This document shows, one piece after another, positions 45,142 through 58,544 of a DNA stretch of 64,000 bases. Source of the stretch: Eucalyptus grandis. Taxonomy: Eukaryota; Streptophyta; Magnoliopsida; Myrtales; Myrtaceae. The DNA lies in NCBI RefSeq assembly GCF_016545825.1, contig NC_052622.1, positions 46,544,770-46,608,769 of the forward strand. The letters are read 5' to 3'. The notes below the pieces were generated by a model. It was not told the origin of the DNA. It did no database searches and saw only the letters and a list, made by a program, of their open reading frames with translations. The translations under genes and the position numbers were made by a program. The stretch's first letter is position 1; every line of letters begins with the position of its first letter.

Positions 45142-48100
45142 TCATTCTTGAGATTCGGCACCGTTTGTTGTTGCATCCATTGGCTCGGTCTCCGCTGATT
45201 CAGTACCTTTCTTCCCTTTCTTCTTCTTCCCTCCACCTTTCTTCTTGGTTTTGGTCCCCAGAGCCAACCAAGCCTTGATCTCAGGATCATCTATCGTCTT
45301 TGTCGGCTGAAGCTCCTGCAACGAATGCGATGTAATCCTATCTGACCCATTTGGCATTAATAAGACAGTGAACTTGATATGGGCAGCATAATCACCTGCA
45401 AAACAGACAATTTAGTGACTGAATGGGCAATGTAAAATGGGTAGGAACACATTCCATTAAGATTTACGCCAATCTCTCAATGAACTGAAATTATTAGACA
45501 AGCTTAGCGTTTCCCTCTTGAGGTTATATCAACCTGGCATCTGCTAGTAGGAAATAATCTCTAGTAAAATACAGGAATGCCTCCGGAATTATGTATATCA
45601 TACCAGGCTTCTCATGAAGTACAGGATAAGGCTGCAAGAGCTCGTGATTTACACATTCAACTAATCCCAGCCGGGCCCTTTTCTCTTCCAGTGCCCTGAG
45701 GAATTAAGAAGAACACTGATTATGGCAAAACTTCCAGCACTGATTTATAATAATACCAACAAAACTTTCATGGCACATCAAAAAATGCGTTCTAGAGCAT
45801 AAACAACCTTGCACTGAATGGTAGGATGGGAAATTTCTGGTTTATTTCACTGAAAATAAACCTAGAGGCCTTCATCTTTAAGTGATAATTCTTGTCCACA
45901 GCTCTCTTATATACAGTTGTCTGCTTCTCATCCAACAGTTTAGGCTGCATAAATGACATATAATCAGGTGAAGCTACTCAGCAGAAGATTATATACAGCA
46001 ACCTTTCATGTTTCCATATATCGCAGATGGCAAAATTACCTTCCCCTCGCCCGTACTTGTGACAATATCTATTGCATAAACTTCGTTCTCCTCAAATTCA
46101 AACTCATCAACTTTTGTGTCTGGATTTGAAACGCTGATGATAACCTTGTTGCCATCTATCACAAACTGCTTCAGTTGGTGGCTAAGCACACCTTCGACAA
46201 TTTTGCAGTCATATGCAGCTGCAACTTTATTGATTGCTTCTGTTACATCTTTGTTCTGCCATAAGAAAGAAAAAAAGAATTCACTAAAAAATTCCAACAT
46301 GAATCTAAATGTAGACTGAAATATAGATACAGAAAAACAACGGGAACAAAATTTTGCTTCAATTAAAAAATCTTGGATTGCTTCCTTGATAAATGCTGTT
46401 GCAACTTCCTCAAGAATAATATGACAAATGAAGCTCCTGGTGTTCAAACTCCATAAAGCCTACTATTTTGGGTGCTCTAGTTTAATAATAGTTGAATATG
46501 AAAGAGCAGTACTTCTTATCAAATCTAAAAGTAGATGCTGATTGTAGAATATTCTGCAGCACAAGCATGGAGCAAATAAAAGCCATGGTCCAGCATAACA
46601 CCTCTCTCCACTTGAATAAATTAAAATCTAAGCTTATAATTAGGTCCCTGAACAAAATTTCCCCATCTCGGTCTCTATTAACATTCTAGAGAAAATGCAA
46701 AAAACATCCATCGTTACAGAAGCAACTCCAAACAAACTATCATGGCTCTTGAGCAGTAATTATTAAAATCAAATTGTCCACCCAACACTATCTATCATCT
46801 ATGGAACCTGTCTTAATGAAAATGTATCTCATGCATCTGCCTCTTTGCTAATTCTAAAGGCAAACAGCTTCTTACAATATGTGTCAAGTTAGTACATACA
46901 TGCTTCACAGTATGAAATCCAGGCTTAAGAGAGACTAGCATGGAGGAGACCATTACAGATGATTTCCTCAACTCGAACTGAATGAGACACGAAAGAACAA
47001 ACTTTACTGGTAACATAGATCCCATGTCCATTATGACTTTCTTTCTAATTACTTCTCTAGAAGATATAGCTACATGATTATCACCCATACTAATATATTA
47101 TGCCCTGCAATTATGCTACCATAACCCAGAATTAGAAATTACATCATCATCAAACTGTTGACATTAAATTTATCTCTTTCAAGGGATTTAAAATTCCAGC
47201 ACAAGAAGCAAGCTAAAAGGATTAAAAGGGATTATCTTGCAAAAGAAACAACAAGATGCGTCTCACTACTCCAAAACCTAAAATATAAGTATGCAAAGGG
47301 CTGGTCAAAGAATGGATTATAAAGAGCAGGTGCCCAACAAATTTGGATAACTAAAAACTCTGCTTTTCATAAAATAGACACATGCAGACTAGTGAACAGT
47401 GTTCACGACTAACAACTAAGAAATAAGTATCCCTACAAAAGAAAGTTGCTGCAGCAGAGCAGACTAGAGAGAATAACTAGCAACTAAAGGATGACATGAA
47501 ATACACTATTGTCTTGCATTCTTCCCATTTTGGTTGCGAGGGAGAGAGGCATTCAGGGGTTGCTGCAGATTGCCCATCAGAGTAACTATGACAAAAGCCT
47601 CATGTGGATATTTGGTCCATAGCTTTCGAAATTATTCATCACGCAGTGGCACCGCCAACACAATGCATACCCAGGATTTTCCATGCTTCTCCCGAAAAAG
47701 TAGACACTTTGACGGGCTAGCAGAAAATGAAAAGAACATATACCAAAAACTAGGAGAGAAAAAATGGCATCCACTATACAGGGAGAGCTAAAAATGCTAT
47801 GCTCCAATTGTCAGCATCCATCAACATTTAGAATTTAAAGCTGCCAAATATACATTGCGATGTTGGGACACCGTAACAACATGAGAGAGAATAAAGCAAG
47901 CAACTCTTTTAAAGGCAACTATCTACCAAAAAAAATAAAAAAACCCTGGCAGGGAATTTAGGGACATGATCTCCGATTCCTTGTACTCATGATCTCCGAT
48001 TCCTTGTACTCATCATCAAGTAGAGATCATTTCAGCCACACCTGTGTCCCATTAAAGGTATGATCACACCAAAAAGGAGAACAGAATGGCAGCCACTAAC

Positions 48101-50375
48101 TGTCATCCCAACTGGAAAAGAAAAGATAAAAAAAAAAAAAAGCAAAATCCGAATGCAACCCATACTAATTAATCAATGAAAAAATGTTGGCCTAGAGGGT
48201 TATGGATCAATCTACATCATTCCGATCAATCTCAAATATCCCAGATATGGCCAAACATAATATTGGCAACAGGGAAAAGAGGAAATCAACAATCATTGAT
48301 CACCTCGGCAAAGTCGCCATAAAAATTCAATCAACAAAGTTACTTAGTCCACATTATCTATCTATACACACAAATTTCCTCATACACCTGTAAGCTGTCA
48401 ACAGATTATTCAACAGTCTCACAACAGATAGACTTCCACTAAGAATGAAAAGTACATTCTAGCTAAGCCAGAACAAGAAAATACATACTTGAGGTGCACA
48501 GAAATTCCCCTATCAGAGTAACTATGACAATAGCTTCATCTGGATGTTAGTCCATAGCTTATTAAAAAGATTCATCCTTTAGGGGGCAACACATTTGATG
48601 AAAAAGAAAGATAAAAGTTGACATCCAATCATAATTCATTCTAATAAAAGAAGAGATATGAGAAAACCAAATGTGCAAAGAATTATCACATAAAATATTT
48701 TGCATTTCAAAGAATTCAAACATCCAGGAGGCATCGTAAGCCTACTTTTTTTTTTTTACAAAAAGTACAACAAGCCCGGGTAGACATTGAGGAGGTTTCA
48801 AAACCGTATGAATAATCCTAAAAGTGCAAACAAAAAGATCGAATTTAATTCAACCTGGCCTGGAAACAAACCTATGCTAATATATTGAAACATTTCAATA
48901 TATCAACATGTGAAGATCCAAGCCAAGAGTTGTAAAGCTGCCAGGTCATTGAAAAATGATACTTGTCAATGACAATCTTTTAGTACTTATATTTTCAAGA
49001 CAAACAAATAATACAGAGCCAAGATCCTACTCTCAATCAATCATCATAAAAACCGCCATGCCTGCCCTTAGCAGAGAAGGCAAAATATATGAGGGGAAAA
49101 CAGCCGTATAAGCATCACATAGACCACTTCCCTCCATTTTCACCGCATGAACTCCACCATATATAAGACTTGTAAAATAAAATACATAGATAATATACTA
49201 CATAGTTGCATAAATGCCAGGCATGTATTGCCTACTGTAATTTTGACCTAAACCAGGATGCAGTTACATTCAGCATTCACCAAGCAAAACTGAATAACAA
49301 AGTGCAAGGAATAACTACGCGCACACATAGAAAAATCACCCAACTTGATAATTACTCATGTCATGAAAAGCAGCTGACTTACATTTTTTCCCGGTCTCAC
49401 AAGCCTCAAAGCAACTTCTGCAGCGGTATTTGCTGCAGCAATTACATCTGCTGCTCTACCCGTTACTGGTCCTTCTTGAAGGACATGTGTGTGTGCCACT
49501 ACAGCAATGAACCCATCTATATGGCATCCCATATCACTGAGTCAACATCAAAACCAACACGAATTAGTTAAACAACTCAAGCCCATTTTTCGATTCAACA
49601 ATTCGAGGGTTCATCAATATATATTAGAAAAAAAATGTAAAATTATAAGAACACCAAAGCTTGAAGAAGATTAGATAGAGCTTACATTTTCAATATATCA
49701 CCTTCTTCCAAAACCGTCTCGTCACTTGCCAAGGGAGAAAAATGGCAGACGGTGTTGTTAACAGAAATACAAGTTGGAAACGCAACACCCCTCTCGATCT
49801 TTTTCTTGACATTCTTGTACATGTTCCCTGTTTGCCTGTATAGAAGAAAGCGCTCATTGAGAACCCATTTGTACATTTTCGGAAAGGAGGCAGAGCAAGT
49901 GAAATGAAACCAAGGGCATACATGACAAGCGAATTCGGCGAAACCCTCAAGCAGATAGACTTACTCTCTGATAAAGGAGTCGCCTTTTTCACAAACGTCC
50001 ACGACCTTAGCCTTTGGTTTACATTCCGAGATGACTAACTGCAAGGCCTCTGCAAGCATCGAGCGCAACATAGGAAATTCCCATAAGGGTAAGTCATCAA
50101 AAACAGAAAGCAAATCAAACACGATCGTCGACCCTCGTCACCGGCTCCTCTCATCAGCCACATCAAAAAAAAAAAAAAATCCCTCCCGGGTACACAGGCC
50201 ATCTCATCGCCGTCCTCAACCCACTTTGCATACATACACACAATCCGAAACGACAAAGAGAGAGTGAGAAAGAGAGGAACTAACTGTTGACGATCTCAGC
50301 AGCGCTCTTGTACTTGGTGACGACATCGGGGGAGGTGAGATCCAACTCCTTCTCCTCTCTCTCGTCGTCCGACAT
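45142..50375 (-). CDS. EBP1: EBP1 / PA2G4-like proliferation-associated protein
   Basis: Eight coding exons join in frame with GT-AG borders: 50375-50285, 50049-49965, 49835-49686, 49536-49383, 46255-46040, 45944-45808, 45695-45604 and 45395-45142. The product has 392 residues, the usual length. It starts [13 protein letters not shown]. Family signatures in order are [93 protein letters not shown] and [14 protein letters not shown]. The C-terminus ends in a Lys/Gly tract ([15 protein letters not shown]), a likely nucleolar and RNA-binding tail. The fold is that of M24 methionine aminopeptidases without the enzyme activity. The plant protein promotes organ growth and ribosome assembly. Intron 4 is 3.1 kb, much larger than the others. 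No defects were found. Confidence 0.95.
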
Positions 50376-50417
50376 CGCTGCTCAGCTCGACGGCCCCGGG
50401 AACCCCCTCAACGCCTC

Positions 50418-50567
50418 CTGAAAAGAAACCGCAAACGCGAGCTCCGCAGATGAGCAAAACCGAAAGCAAGCAAGCAAGCGCGCGCGAGAATCGAGGTCTC
50501 AGACAAAGCCGAATCCGGAGGAAAGAAACGGAAGACGATCGAGGCGACCGGAGGGCGGCGAGCTCAC
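50418..50567 (-). other. Probable 5'UTR intron of EBP1
   Basis: On the minus strand CGG|GTGAGCTC begins and TTTTCAG|GAGGCG ends a 150-base stretch between the TATA box and the ATG, with U/purine composition suitable for an intron. A leader intron is common in plant ribosome-related genes. It is predicted from splice consensus only. Confidence 0.45.
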
Positions 50568-50631
50568 CCGATTGAGATTCCGCAGAAGCGAAGCAGAAGG
50601 AAGGAAGGAAGGAAGGAGCCGAGAGAGGGGA

Positions 50632-50752
50632 TTAGGGTTTTCGGCGGGGGCTAGTGGAGAGAGGAGGCGGAGAGATCAGCTGGGCTTATATAGAGCGAGA
50701 AAGGGAGGGATGGGGGTGCGCGAGCAGTAGAGGAGTGATGTTTTTAGGGTTT
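50632..50752 (-). promoter_or_regulatory. EBP1 core promoter: TATA box and two telo-boxes
   Basis: On the minus strand CTATATAAG lies at 50693-50685. AAACCCTAA (telo-box) occurs at 50640-50632, just downstream of the likely transcription start, and again at 50752-50744 upstream of the TATA box. Telo-boxes are characteristic of plant ribosomal-protein and translation genes, which fits co-regulation of EBP1 with ribosome biogenesis. Confidence 0.6.
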
Positions 50753-50759
50753 TGTTCTG

Positions 50760-53700
50760 TTTTCAATGCTCCGCCTTCCGGCCGCTCGTCCCGACCCAAT
50801 TGTTGTTTGCCTTTGTTTTTTTTTCCCTTTTCCCCTTTTCGTGAGCAAGAGTAGTCATGGTGTTTGAAATTTGGTTCCTTGTACTAAGACCAATCGAGTT
50901 CATGAAGTCTCAAAAATTTGAAGATATTTTTTTATTTGGCTCACGGTCGGTGGGTTCGCCGTATGTCGTGCGTGTTTGCCATCGGATATTTGGCAATTTG
51001 GAAAAAAAAAAATATTTTAGAAGAATAATTCCAAATGCACGTGTCATTTGTTCGGATGATGAACTTGTACCTAGTTTTTGTTTCTAAGTTGGTGTCGTGC
51101 CTTGTCATATTTCGATTTGGAGATGTGAACGGTTATCCTTATTGTATAGGCAAACTGGAGGATCACAATTTGGGTTCATTAAGATTCAGATACGTTTGAC
51201 TTTTAGGCTATTTTGTTGCAAGGCATGTAGAGAAGGAAATTTATTAATAGGATGGTCCTAATCCATCATGTGTAAATAGAGAGAGAAAAATATGCTTTAG
51301 CATATGAGTGAGAAGCGAGCTGTTTTACTAAATTTCTATTTTGACCTCTCGGGTTTTTTCCTATTTTGGAATGTTTCAAGTTTGGATCACATTACAGCAC
51401 AGCAGAATTTAGTAGGTTAACGTTGCGGGGCGTTACAATATATCCTTAACCTTTTTTGGCTCAAGTCCTCATGACGCTGTGGTATGACAAGATATAATTA
51501 ACCAATGGTCAATTTTGATTAAACGTGAATTTCCACGTGGTAAGATCTTGTTTGATAACTGAATAGTGCTCTTACTACAAATACCTTTTGGAAATCATTC
51601 ATGGGAGAGCTTGTAGAATTAGAGAAGGCCTTAAAAGTTACAACAACTTGGGTACTGTTTACACACATTTTTCATCAACCTAACAATTTTTTTGCTTTCA
51701 TGTTTGTTGCAATGTTCGATATTCCATGCATGTGCTCTCAACTTTTTTTTGCTTATTGATAGTACTTGTGTGCAATACCAACTCTCCCTCATAGCAACAG
51801 ATCACCTGTGAATCAGGAAATTGTCTTCAACAGAAGTTTTACTCCTAATGATTTGACAATTCCGTGTGAGATTGTAGAACAACTTTTCTCAAGTTGGCCT
51901 TGCAAGATGCAAAAGCATATTCCCTTGATCTCCATAGTTAGAAACAAGAACACATGTAATCAAGTAAAAAGATTAATGCACCTATCTTGAAATCCATTGC
52001 TCTTGATACAGAAAAGCAACAATCTAAAGCATGAGTACTTCTCCTCTATTGCCATCTATACACTAGCTCATTGAGACGTTCTCTAACCCTTATCGTTTAG
52101 TAAACGCTCCTTATATGAGAATAATTATGTGTAAGGGTTAGACAATAGACTTGAGTATTATTTATAGAGTTTTTAATCAAACCTTCTCATTATGAAACGG
52201 GCTCAACTCAATTCGCACTTGCCAACCCCATATTAGACTAATCAAGAAACTTTTTATCTCACTTTATTAGACCAATCCCATTAAACGGTAAATTATAATA
52301 TCAATTAATATAGCACACGAAGAAAAAACTCTTACAAGCCTAAGTGGATATATTTGTAGATCAATAGCGTGGTGCATTACAACTACTCAATTCTAGCTAC
52401 ATTTGAAGAGATTTCCCTTCTATGGAACAGACCATCTTGCATTGGATGGGTATATTTTCACGTCTCTCCCTCCACCATGCTTGGTTGAGATTTGGCTTGA
52501 GGTCCAAGTGAGGTGTTTAACATCACACGTAGGAAAAGACGAGTCAATACCCATGAAAAGAGACAGGTTCTCTAAACTCTTGAGGTAGGTCCACTTTACA
52601 AATCTTCAAGTCAACAGAAAAATAAACTAAGTTAAAATGTTCGTGCCTAGTCTTGACTAACAACACTACTTGAGCTACATTGGCTCCCATATCATACTTT
52701 AAATATACACTAGATTGAGTGCTATTTGGCATCCCTGCTCATGTTAAAAAGGATTCCTTTCTCATTTCTCCTCCCTCTTAATAACTTATAAAACCTTACC
52801 AATGTAGTATTATTTGTGTACAGTCTCTTAAATATCACGATTTAGATGTGTAAGACGGATAATCGCAAACCATGCATAAGTGATTGTTACATTGACTTTT
52901 CATTTAGTACCTCATGGTGTATTCTTGTTTCAAAATTTACATTTAAAATAAATCATATTATTTATAATTTTTGGCCTGTCAAAGTGCTTTTAAAATGCCT
53001 TGGCATGCAAGGTTAGTGAGATGCATGAGTAGATGTTGCCTGCCTTTATGTAGGGGACCTCAATTCCATGCACCATTACCCCAATGTCCATGCTTGCAAT
53101 ATAACACATTTTGCTGAAATTACAACAAAAAAATTAAGATTAAATTGACCAAATTGAAGAGATTGTGATTAAATTAGCTATTATAAAATAGGCTAAAGTC
53201 TTTTTAGACAATTATCTCCATGTAAATCCTAAAGGGATGTAAATGGATATCAAGTTTCAGGTAGTAGAATGGATTGAAGTCAACTGTCAAGAACCCTATA
53301 AGGTAGGATCGTTTTGAAATTATATAGTTGGGAAACCCAACATCCAAACTGATATTTTTTGGGTACTAAAAAGATTTTATTTCTCTTATGGTCTTTAGTT
53401 ATTTAGTAAATGTACATAGTTATTTTAATCCAACAAGCATTTAGGACGTTTATTTACATTTACTACTTATTTAAGGTTACTTATATAATTTTGTGAACTC
53501 CCAAAGAAAATTAATGACATTTGATTTTTTTTAAGTAACTACCATCGTTGCCTATTAAACCTTATAAATGGCATAAAAGGAGGATTGAATTGAATTGGGT
53601 CCATTCAAGAGTACAAGAGTTTTGTAAAACATTCTTGGTGGAAAAATGTGAATGAAATATCCAACAGAATTGAATTAGGTCCAAAAAAAAAAAAAATTAG

Positions 53701-53861
53701 TGAGTCTTGCAAGCTACTGGGCTACTCTATCCTGTGATGAAGATAAGAAAGTGCATAATAAAAGATAAAAATAAAAAAATTGAAGGCTTGAATGTGCCCC
53801 TCTTCCATATATGTATAAACAGAATAGGCCATTTATATAGAATAGGCAAAGGGCCTAATAA
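50760..53861. other. Gene-free intergenic DNA
   Basis: About 3 kb, AT-rich. No open frame has a recognisable domain, and I found no terminal repeats. A 20-odd-base phrase 'gaattgaatt.ggtcca' occurs twice at 53585-53685. It appears to be ordinary spacer between EBP1 and the element cluster. Confidence 0.4.
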
Positions 53862-54610
53862 GGGCCTGTTTGTTAAAAACAATTTCTATTCCCCGGAAAA
53901 AAAAAATTCGATTATTTTGTTCCAGGGAACAAAAAAAGAATAGAAATATGTTTGGTAAAACTTTTGTTCCCAAGAACAAAAAATCTATTCTTTTGTTTTC
54001 GGGATTAGATTTGAAACAAAAATAAGAAGTAGAAAAAAGTAACTTCTTGTTTCCGGGAACAATTTCTAAAATCAATTTTTCTCTCTCTTCCTTTTGATCA
54101 GTCACTGGCCTTGGCCATGGCCAGCGTCGGTGACCGGCCAGACGAGGGCCAACGACCTTGCCAAAGTGTCGTCGGCCCCTAAAGATGTCGAGCCACGGCG
54201 AGGATCGTCGGCCCGAGCCTTGTCGTGGTTGGGTAAAACCACGCGAGGCTCGGTCTCGCTCGGGCTAGGCGAGGTCGACCTCACCTAACTAAGGTGAGGC
54301 CGAGCCTTGCCATGGCCAGGCCAAGGTCGAGGCTCATCGAGGCCAAGCTAGCTTCCGACGAGCTCATTGGACGTCGACCAGCCAAAGAGGAAAAGAAAAA
54401 AAGGAAAAAATAATAAAAGAATTTTAAAATGAAAAGAAATAAAATAAATCTAAAAATTTTACCAAACGTATTTTTATCCTAGGAATAAAAATTTTGGGAA
54501 GTTACCAAACGCATTTTTTGCTCAGAAATTGTTCCCAAAAACAAATATAGAAAAAAATCATTTCTTAGTAAAAATTGTTCCTCAAAATAAAAGTGTTACC
54601 AAATGCGCCC
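53862..54610. mobile_element. GC-cored Harbinger-like TIR element (family 3), 749 bp
   Basis: Left end GGGCCTGTTTGTTAAAAAC, right end complement GGGCGCATTTGGTAACAC, target duplication TAA at 53859-53861 and 54611-54613. Internal arms have 'ttccccggaa' and 'tgttcccaagaaca' palindromes. The GC-rich core (54095-54370) shares 'gacgagggcca', 'cgaggct' and 'gagctca' words with the elements at 42122 and 55063. Confidence 0.8.
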
Positions 54611-54613
54611 TAA

Positions 54614-55059
54614 ATGGCCTCAATGACCATAGAAAATGACAAGAAAAATAAGGGGAATTTTTAGTTCTTACCAACTTGAGATAGTTGCCCCTGGCAACAA
54701 TATACATGAATTATTCCCTGAATTAGGGGTAATTAGGTCTAGGGTAAGTAGGGTCTAAATCTAGACTCTATACCTGATCATGTTATAACCGGTTCCCTAT
54801 TTTTGGACCATGTACCCAACACTGTTTGTATTAGACCCTATACCCAATCCACCTTATTTTTCCGCTTTGATTCCGGGGTCTACCATGTTTCTACTGAAAT
54901 ATGTTTTGCAACCGCCCGATATTCTATACGACTTCGAATTTTACATTAATACGCGAAAAAATAACATAATTCTCATAATTTGTATTAAAACATTAAGCAC
55001 ATGCATTGAATAAATACATGAAGTTTTTGACTAAATGAAAAATTAAGGATCCAAAAGGT
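54614..55059. other. Spacer between two TIR elements
   Basis: AT-rich, with recurring 'ggtctaga/ggtccc'-like words around 54730-54860. No gene is visible. Confidence 0.3.
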
Positions 55060-55062
55060 TAA

Positions 55063-55823
55063 GGGCGCGTTTGGTAACGATTCTATTCCCAAGAACAATT
55101 TCTGATCAGAAATGATTTTTTTTTATTCTATTCCCAAAAACAATTTCTAAGCGTTTTAAGCCATTTGGTAATCTGTTCAAAATTTCGATTACGGAATAGA
55201 ATTGCATTTGATACCGTGCTCAAAATTTCTACTCCAAACAATTTTCTTTTAACTTTTACATAATTTTTTTTACTATTTTACTTTTCTTTTCTTTTTTTTT
55301 TCCTTTCTCTCTCCTATTCTTCTTCTTCAAGTGGCTGGTCGCCAATCTGGCAACCGGTCAAACGAGGGCCAGCGACCTCACCGGAGCATTGCCGGCCCTC
55401 ATCAACCAATCTGGCGAGGCTCGCCCAGCCCCGGCGAGTCTCGTTGGTGGCTAGGCAAGTAGGCAGGCCTCGCCAGGGCTGGGCAAGGCCTGCCTGACCA
55501 CCGACGAGCTCGCTGAACCTCGCCCAGGCCTGGTGAGCCTCCAGCGAGCTCGCTGGACTGGTTGTCGGCAACCGGTAGTGATGGGCAGCGGATGACAACC
55601 GCGACAGTAGCAGTAGATAAAGAAGAAGAAAAGGGAAGAAGAAGAAGCAAATGCTTGGTGCTTAGATTTGTTCCCGGGAACAATAATCATTTTTTTATTC
55701 TTGATTCGTTTCAAATTTACTTTCGGGAACAAAATTTTTACTAAATACGATTCTGTTCCAAAACTACTCCCGATAATCAAAAATCAAAATCTGGCACTAT
55801 TTGAATGGTTACCAAACAAGCCC
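55063..55823. mobile_element. GC-cored Harbinger-like TIR element (family 3), 761 bp
   Basis: Left end GGGCGCGTTTGGTAACGATT, right end complement GGGCTTGTTTGGTAACCATT, target duplication TAA at 55060-55062 and 55824-55826. It is the closest relative of 42122-42939: both have a T-rich tract, a (TTC)n run, 'cggtcaaacgagggcc.gcgacctcaccgg' split by single differences, and a shared right arm. Confidence 0.85.
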
Positions 55824-56047
55824 TAATTATCATAAATAAAATCATAAGGCAAAGTAAATATCATAACATTGTATAAACATTAGTAACAACCATGGGTCCA
55901 ATATTAGTCTCATTCCCACAACTACTACATGAAGTTGTTCATTTATTTAAAACGGTTAACAAATCTCTACTACAAGCATAACTCCTCCTCCAAAAAAGAA
56001 ATTAGGTGGCCAATCCACATGATACATAGGAATTTGGCGATGATGAA

Positions 56048-56673
56048 GGGCCCATTTGGTTCGGCTTTGGAGAAATGCCTTTCAAATACCTTTGAAGTAA
56101 AGGGATTTTCCAAAATGTTACATCGTTTAGTAAATTATAATCTCAAATAACATTGAAATGTAACTTTAGTATAAATACTGTTTGGCAAAACTCACATTTG
56201 TAATGAGCTTTTACTTTCTTTTTTTTAAAATATAAAATCAAATTCGATAGCCGGCTAACCGCGGGCCAATTGCCGAACGGCCAGATCTAGCCGCTTGAGG
56301 TCGCGATCTCATACGACACTGCCTAGAGGCGCGACCTCAAGCGACACCATCATCTAAGGTCGCAGAGGCCAAGATTTGGGGACCTGAGGTCCGACAATGC
56401 CGCTTGGGTCACGAATCGCGCCACCCCAAGTGATGGTCACCAGGAACGCGCAACCCCCAGGCAGCGATGGCGGCTACCAAAGAAGCCCGACTCTCAACCG
56501 GGGAAGAGAAGATGAATGGGGAAGAAGATGAACAGTGAATTTGCATTTCTAAAATACTGAAAGCTGATATTTGGCCAATGAGCTTTTAAAAATATTTGCT
56601 AAACGCACAAAAAATTTCCCTAGAAAGTTTTGGAAGCCCAAAGCTCATTGGGAAAGCTAAACCAAATGGAGCC
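56048..56673. mobile_element. GC-cored TIR element (family 2), 626 bp
   Basis: Left end GGGCCCATTTGGTTCGGC and right end complement GGCTCCATTTGGTTTAGC. A 3-bp repeat GAA flanks it (56045-56047 and 56674-56676). The core (56250-56480) holds 'gacctcaagcgacacc' and 'gaggtc' words as in 24823-25713, and the right arms of both share a 'caat.agctt' and 'aattttccc/aatttccc' design. The GAA target is unusual for PIF/Harbinger, which prefers TAA/TTA. Confidence 0.65.
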
Positions 56674-56676
56674 GAA

Positions 56677-58544
56677 CACCATCTGTCAGTCGAACAATGC
56701 AAGAGGGAGCCGGTGAGGGAGGGAAGCAAGCGAGGAAAAGGAACGATGAAGGAGGAGCGCTGTGCGTGTCTAAGAGAGCCAAAAGGAAAAATGTTGTGCG
56801 ATTACATGAATAAGAATAGAAATCAAGAGAAAAAAAAAATAGAGTTTTGGTCCTCTACTTCCAAAACCAATTCAGGAACCGATTCCCGAGAGGATAATCA
56901 CTTGGAACCAGTTCAAATCGATTCTGAATTTTGGGAACTGGTTTCAATGGGAATCAATTCGCAACCCTATTTTTCGGGTGGGCTAGTCCAATTCTCGAGT
57001 ATACCCGGTCCAGTTGCACACCCTTATATCGAATTGTGTACAGAAAGCCATCTCGATAGTGTTAATTTTTGGTCTTCTAGTCAAGAAACCACCTCAATGA
57101 AGATGTATAGGTGCCTATTATGTGGTAACAATTGTAACTTTTCATGAATTTTCCATTTCTCACTCAATGGCAAAACTTTGCTTATTCCTCTTTTTGAAAA
57201 TCGATGAGTCAAATGATATTTTTATTTTAGTTCTTTCTCTTCATGTCCCTCTAAATCAAATTTTTCCTTACCATAATGGTTCGATTCCAATTAGTATCAA
57301 TGATACAAGTTAGATCATAGATGTAGAAATATAATATGGCATAGCCTCTTTCTCTATCAAAAGAAGTCATATTCTCTCATATGCTGCCATTTTGAAACAA
57401 TTTTAAATTATGGAAGTAATGTCTAAACTCAATGATTTAAAGCAAAGATAAAATATCTTGGAACAAGGAAATTCCTTTTTCCTAATAGTCTCTAAAACTA
57501 GATCAAGAACCAAAACCTTTGGTTAAGTTGTTGTTCTCTTGTTTTGTTTCCTAAACCTTATGGAGTAAGACATGGATTTCTTAATAGAAAAAGTTCTTTG
57601 GATTACATGATGTGATGGATTCCTCTAAAAACATTGGTGCACATGGAAACGAGATGTTCTATTTAACGAAGCTATAGCCATTGTGTTTGTATTACATTTT
57701 TATCGTATTATGTAGATAATTTCTTGTCAATATGACTTTTACATGTTTCAACACATTTTAGGCTATAATTGGGAGAAGGAAGAGTTGGGCAAGTCATTCC
57801 TATCAATTCCACTTTTTTCTCACTTCTTAATGGATTGGTAAATGGCCCCATTCTTGATCAATGTCCCATCAATTTTTTGGAAAAAGATATAGCTTCCTTA
57901 ATGACATGGATGCCTCATTCACTAGTGTGGATACATTTGATTTGTTGATTTTCAAAAGCTTGATTTCCCATTTTAGGATTGTTAAATTTTAGCATTTTGT
58001 GATTTTCAGTCTTGAAGTATTTTAAACTCTTATGATTTTTTTTATTCAATATGTTTTCTAATTGGAGTTGCAACGCATGAGTCTTGGATAAATTTTGGTG
58101 CCTGCGAATTTGATATGGTTTACTTTATGGTTTGCTTTACTATGTGTTTAACGTGAGATATATGTTTACTAGAATAGTAATATGCAGAGATCATTTTAAT
58201 GAGATGGATTTAATATCTTCTATCAAAACACTTAATAGGGATTTAATATCTTTTGTCAAAACACTTAACGGGTATGAAAAATGACAAAAAAGTAGCAGGA
58301 CGAATTTGGACTGCTTTGGGATGAGGTTAACTATCTCAAACCCATCTCATCTCCATTCCCATCAATAAATGGACTCGCATCCATTTGCATGATTGTAACA
58401 TCAACCGCGTGTACCATCCTTTAGATTATTCATTTCAGTAAACTCTAAAAACACCAACTTGCAATGATCAATATGAAACTAGAAGAAAAAGTTTATATCT
58501 AAAGAAGGAAATGAGATCCTTATAAAAACCTTTTGTGCATGCCC
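56677..58544. other. Gene-free DNA
   Basis: A plus-strand frame at 56596-57147 is open for 183 codons but crosses the end of the neighbouring TIR element and a 'ggaaccgattcc'-rich repeat (56860-57030), so I do not call it a gene. The rest is AT-rich without recognised features. Confidence 0.4.

Noticed and set aside
47534..49674. Plus-strand ORFs within the EBP1 region
   Set aside because: They lie in intron 4 or antisense to exon 4 and show no domain.
56596..57147. 183-codon plus-strand ORF as a gene
   Set aside because: It starts inside a TIR element, crosses its target duplication and runs through a dispersed 'ggaacc' repeat. No domain is visible.
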